5,433 bases of DNA from an uncultured Planctomycetaceae bacterium (GTDB lineage: Bacteria; Planctomycetota; Planctomycetia; Pirellulales; UBA1268). Both the position numbers and the translations under genes were made by a program. Shown here in pieces: positions 4,045-5,433 of this stretch. The notes beneath the pieces were generated by a model. It saw only the letters and a program-made list of their open reading frames with translations. It had not been told where the DNA came from and searched no databases. Location of the stretch: assembly GCA_937900985.1 (NCBI GenBank), contig CALCGM010000697.1, forward strand, positions 1 to 5,433. Direction: 5' to 3'. Position 1 is the stretch's first letter, and each line of letters begins with the position of its first letter.

Positions 4045-5433
4045 CGCAGGCGGCGACCTCGGGGCTGTTGGTAAACGGATCGCCGAGAAACTCAGTCAGC
4101 CGGGCGAGCACCGGCTGCGGATCGGCGACAAGCGCAGGGAAGTCGACTTCCAGCAGATCCACCCGGTCGCTCTTGGCGAGCACCTCCCGGATCTGGCGGC
4201 TGTGGTGTTCCTGGGTCTGGATCAGGTGGTCTTTCTCCGAGCGGGGCTGCTTGCCCTGCCGGGCGAGCATCGCCCACTGCGAATCGACCACCTGGGAGAC
4301 CGGCCGCAGCATGTAGATGATCTTGTAGCGGTGCTTGCCCGGCAGCGACGGCAGCAGGGCCGAGATCACCTTCACCGCCCGGCCCGCGGCCTGCTCGAGG
4401 ATCCGCGGATCCTTGGGGAGCTGCTTGATCGCCTCCCACTCGTGGTAGCCCTCGGGATTGTCGTCGTCGGCCAGCCGCTTGCCGTCGGTCATCGGCGGGA
4501 TCCCGCCAGCCGCGAGGATCTGCATCATCAGCGACGTGCCCGAGCGGGGCAGCCCCGAGACGAGCACGAAGTCGAGCGGCTCGATCGCGTCATACTCGGC
4601 CTTGCGGCGGTCGAGCTCGGCCTGCCGCAGGCGGTCTTGCTCGGCTCGTTCGGCCTTGCGGAGCTCGGCCTCGCGGCGAACCGCCTCCCGCTCGGCCTGC
4701 TGCCGCTCCGCGGCGGCATCCCGCTCGAGCCAGGCCTGGGCCTCGGCGGCGGCGGCCTTCTCCGGCTCGCCGAGGCGGCGATAGACGCGGGCAAGCATCC
4801 GATAGCCCCGCAGAAACCGCGGGCTCAGGGCGAGGCAGTTTTCCAGCGGCCGCACGGCCTGCTCCCAGTCGCCGAGCTGCGCGAGCGCCAGGCCGAGGAG
4901 AAAGTGGCCCAGCGGAGTGCCGTATTGCAGCCCGATCGCCTCGAGGGCCGCGTCGCGGGCCTTGGCCGGCTCGTCGCGGCGGAGGTGCACGCGGGCGAGC
5001 GTGAGCAAGGCCTGCGGGTTGTGCGGATCGGCGGCGAGCACCTTGGCGGCCGCGGCCTCGGCGTCGCTCCACCGCCGCAGGGCCAAGTAGCTCTGGGCGA
5101 GCATCAGCAGGAGCTGGATGTCGGCTGAATCCCGCTCCTGCACCCGCTCGAGCGCCGCCACCGCCTCGGCGTAGTCCTCTCGCTGGATCGCGATCGAGGC
5201 CTTGATCAGCTCGGCCGGCCCGCTCGCCGTGAAGCCCTCGAGGGCCCGGTTGACGGTCGCCTCGGCCTCCTCGAGCAGGCCGAGGGCGAACTGGCAGCGG
5301 GCGAGCACCTGGGCGAAGTCGGTCCGCGCGGGAACCTCGTGGAAGCAGGCCTCCAGCAGCGGCAGGGCCATCGCATAACGGCCGGCATACATCGCCGCCC
5401 GGGCCATGTTCCAGTTGTTTTCGCGGTCGGTGC
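4016..5433 (-). CDS. TPR-repeat sulfotransferase (5' end cut by window)
   Basis: The visible 471 residues have three parts. Several tetratricopeptide repeats come first, from the window edge to about base 4760. A charged Ala/Glu/Arg/Gln-rich stretch (about 4756-4589) is probably helical or coiled coil. The last is a C-terminal sulfotransferase domain (about 4585-4016). The 5'-phosphosulfate loop is SGLPRSGTS (4558-4532). The 3'-phosphate site is RPVSQVVDS, with Arg at 4306-4304 and Ser eight residues later, the usual spacing for PAPS enzymes. ADDDNPEGYHEWEAIK and the C-terminal VKPELHRQR fit the TPR-sulfotransferase family. It should move sulfate from PAPS to an acceptor that cannot be read here, a sugar, peptide or small molecule. 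An ATG at 5407 exists, but the frame is open to the edge, the residues before it (ENNWN) fit a TPR helix, and no Shine-Dalgarno is seen, so the gene probably starts outside. No signal peptide can be assessed. Confidence 0.87.
   Translation of the reverse strand, partial: TDRENNWNMARAAMYAGRYAMALPLLEACFHEVPARTDFAQVLARCQFALGLLEEAEATVNRALEGFTASGPAELIKASIAIQREDYAEAVAALERVQERDSADIQLLLMLAQSYLALRRWSDAEAAAAKVLAADPHNPQALLTLARVHLRRDEPAKARDAALEAIGLQYGTPLGHFLLGLALAQLGDWEQAVRPLENCLALSPRFLRGYRMLARVYRRLGEPEKAAAAEAQAWLERDAAAERQQAEREAVRREAELRKAERAEQDRLRQAELDRRKAEYDAIEPLDFVLVSGLPRSGTSLMMQILAAGGIPPMTDGKRLADDDNPEGYHEWEAIKQLPKDPRILEQAAGRAVKVISALLPSLPGKHRYKIIYMLRPVSQVVDSQWAMLARQGKQPRSEKDHLIQTQEHHSRQIREVLAKSDRVDLLEVDFPALVADPQPVLARLTEFLGDPFTNSPEVAACVKPELHRQR
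4589..4756 (-). other. Charged helical linker between TPR and sulfotransferase domains
   Basis: About 56 residues encoded here are almost only Ala, Glu, Arg, Gln, Lys, Leu and Asp, with no Pro or Gly and several blocks such as AERQQAEREAVRREAELRKA. This composition predicts a long single helix or coiled coil that would hold the TPR array away from the catalytic domain or mediate dimerisation. It is inferred from composition only. Confidence 0.6.

Noticed and set aside
3863..5128. A 421-codon open frame on the plus strand, antisense to the sulfotransferase gene
   Set aside because: It is rich in Gly, Leu, Arg and Ala, overlaps a gene with clear family motifs on the other strand, and runs from inside the RimK-like gene. 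Long antisense frames are expected in GC-rich DNA.
5405..5407. ATG at 5407 as the true start of the sulfotransferase gene
   Set aside because: The frame stays open to the window edge, the preceding residues fit a TPR helix, and no ribosome-binding site is seen. The gene is treated as cut by the window.
1..5433. CRISPR arrays, tRNA or rRNA genes, insertion sequences, phage or defence genes
   Set aside because: Looked for and not seen. There are no regularly spaced repeats, transposase motifs or terminal inverted repeats, and almost all the DNA is accounted for by housekeeping-type genes.

Overview
The window is high-GC bacterial chromosome, very probably from a planctomycete and perhaps of the Pirellulales type. 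Three things point there: the style of the RNase III C-terminal half (a GKG-type loop, then an SDMFESLVAAVYLDGG helix and a GRNKKEAEQ dsRBD end), the use of the futalosine route to menaquinone, and a TPR-sulfotransferase fusion. The phylum is an inference from protein style; nothing in the window proves it.

Layout from left to right. The 3' part of a ribonuclease III gene (1-564, +, cut by the window start) is followed after 86 bases by a TetR-family regulator (651-1271, +, GTG start). The regulator runs tail to tail into mqnD (1319-2155, -), which forms a tight two-gene unit with mqnB (2155-2820, -). The two share one base, as TGATG, and the mqnD Shine-Dalgarno sequence lies inside mqnB. A 282-base divergent intergenic stretch (2821-3102) holds several short inverted repeats, a possible -10 box and a 12-codon leader ORF. 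It is followed by a RimK-type ATP-grasp ligase (3103-4044, +). That gene overlaps by 29 bases the 3' end of a convergent gene for a TPR / charged-linker / sulfotransferase protein (4016-5433, -, cut by the window end).

Function. MqnB and MqnD catalyse two non-adjacent steps of the futalosine pathway, with the radical-SAM step of MqnC between them. The genes for MqnA, MqnC and MqnE are not in this window and must lie elsewhere. RNase III handles rRNA and mRNA processing, and the RimK-like enzyme probably adds glutamate to a protein or cofactor. The sulfotransferase would transfer sulfate from PAPS to an unidentified acceptor. Apart from the mqnBD pair, the neighbours do not obviously form one pathway. 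No mobile element, RNA gene, CRISPR array or phage gene is visible. I see no new multi-gene system; the most unusual material is the structured leader before the RimK-like gene, the mqnB leader, and the overlapping convergent gene ends.
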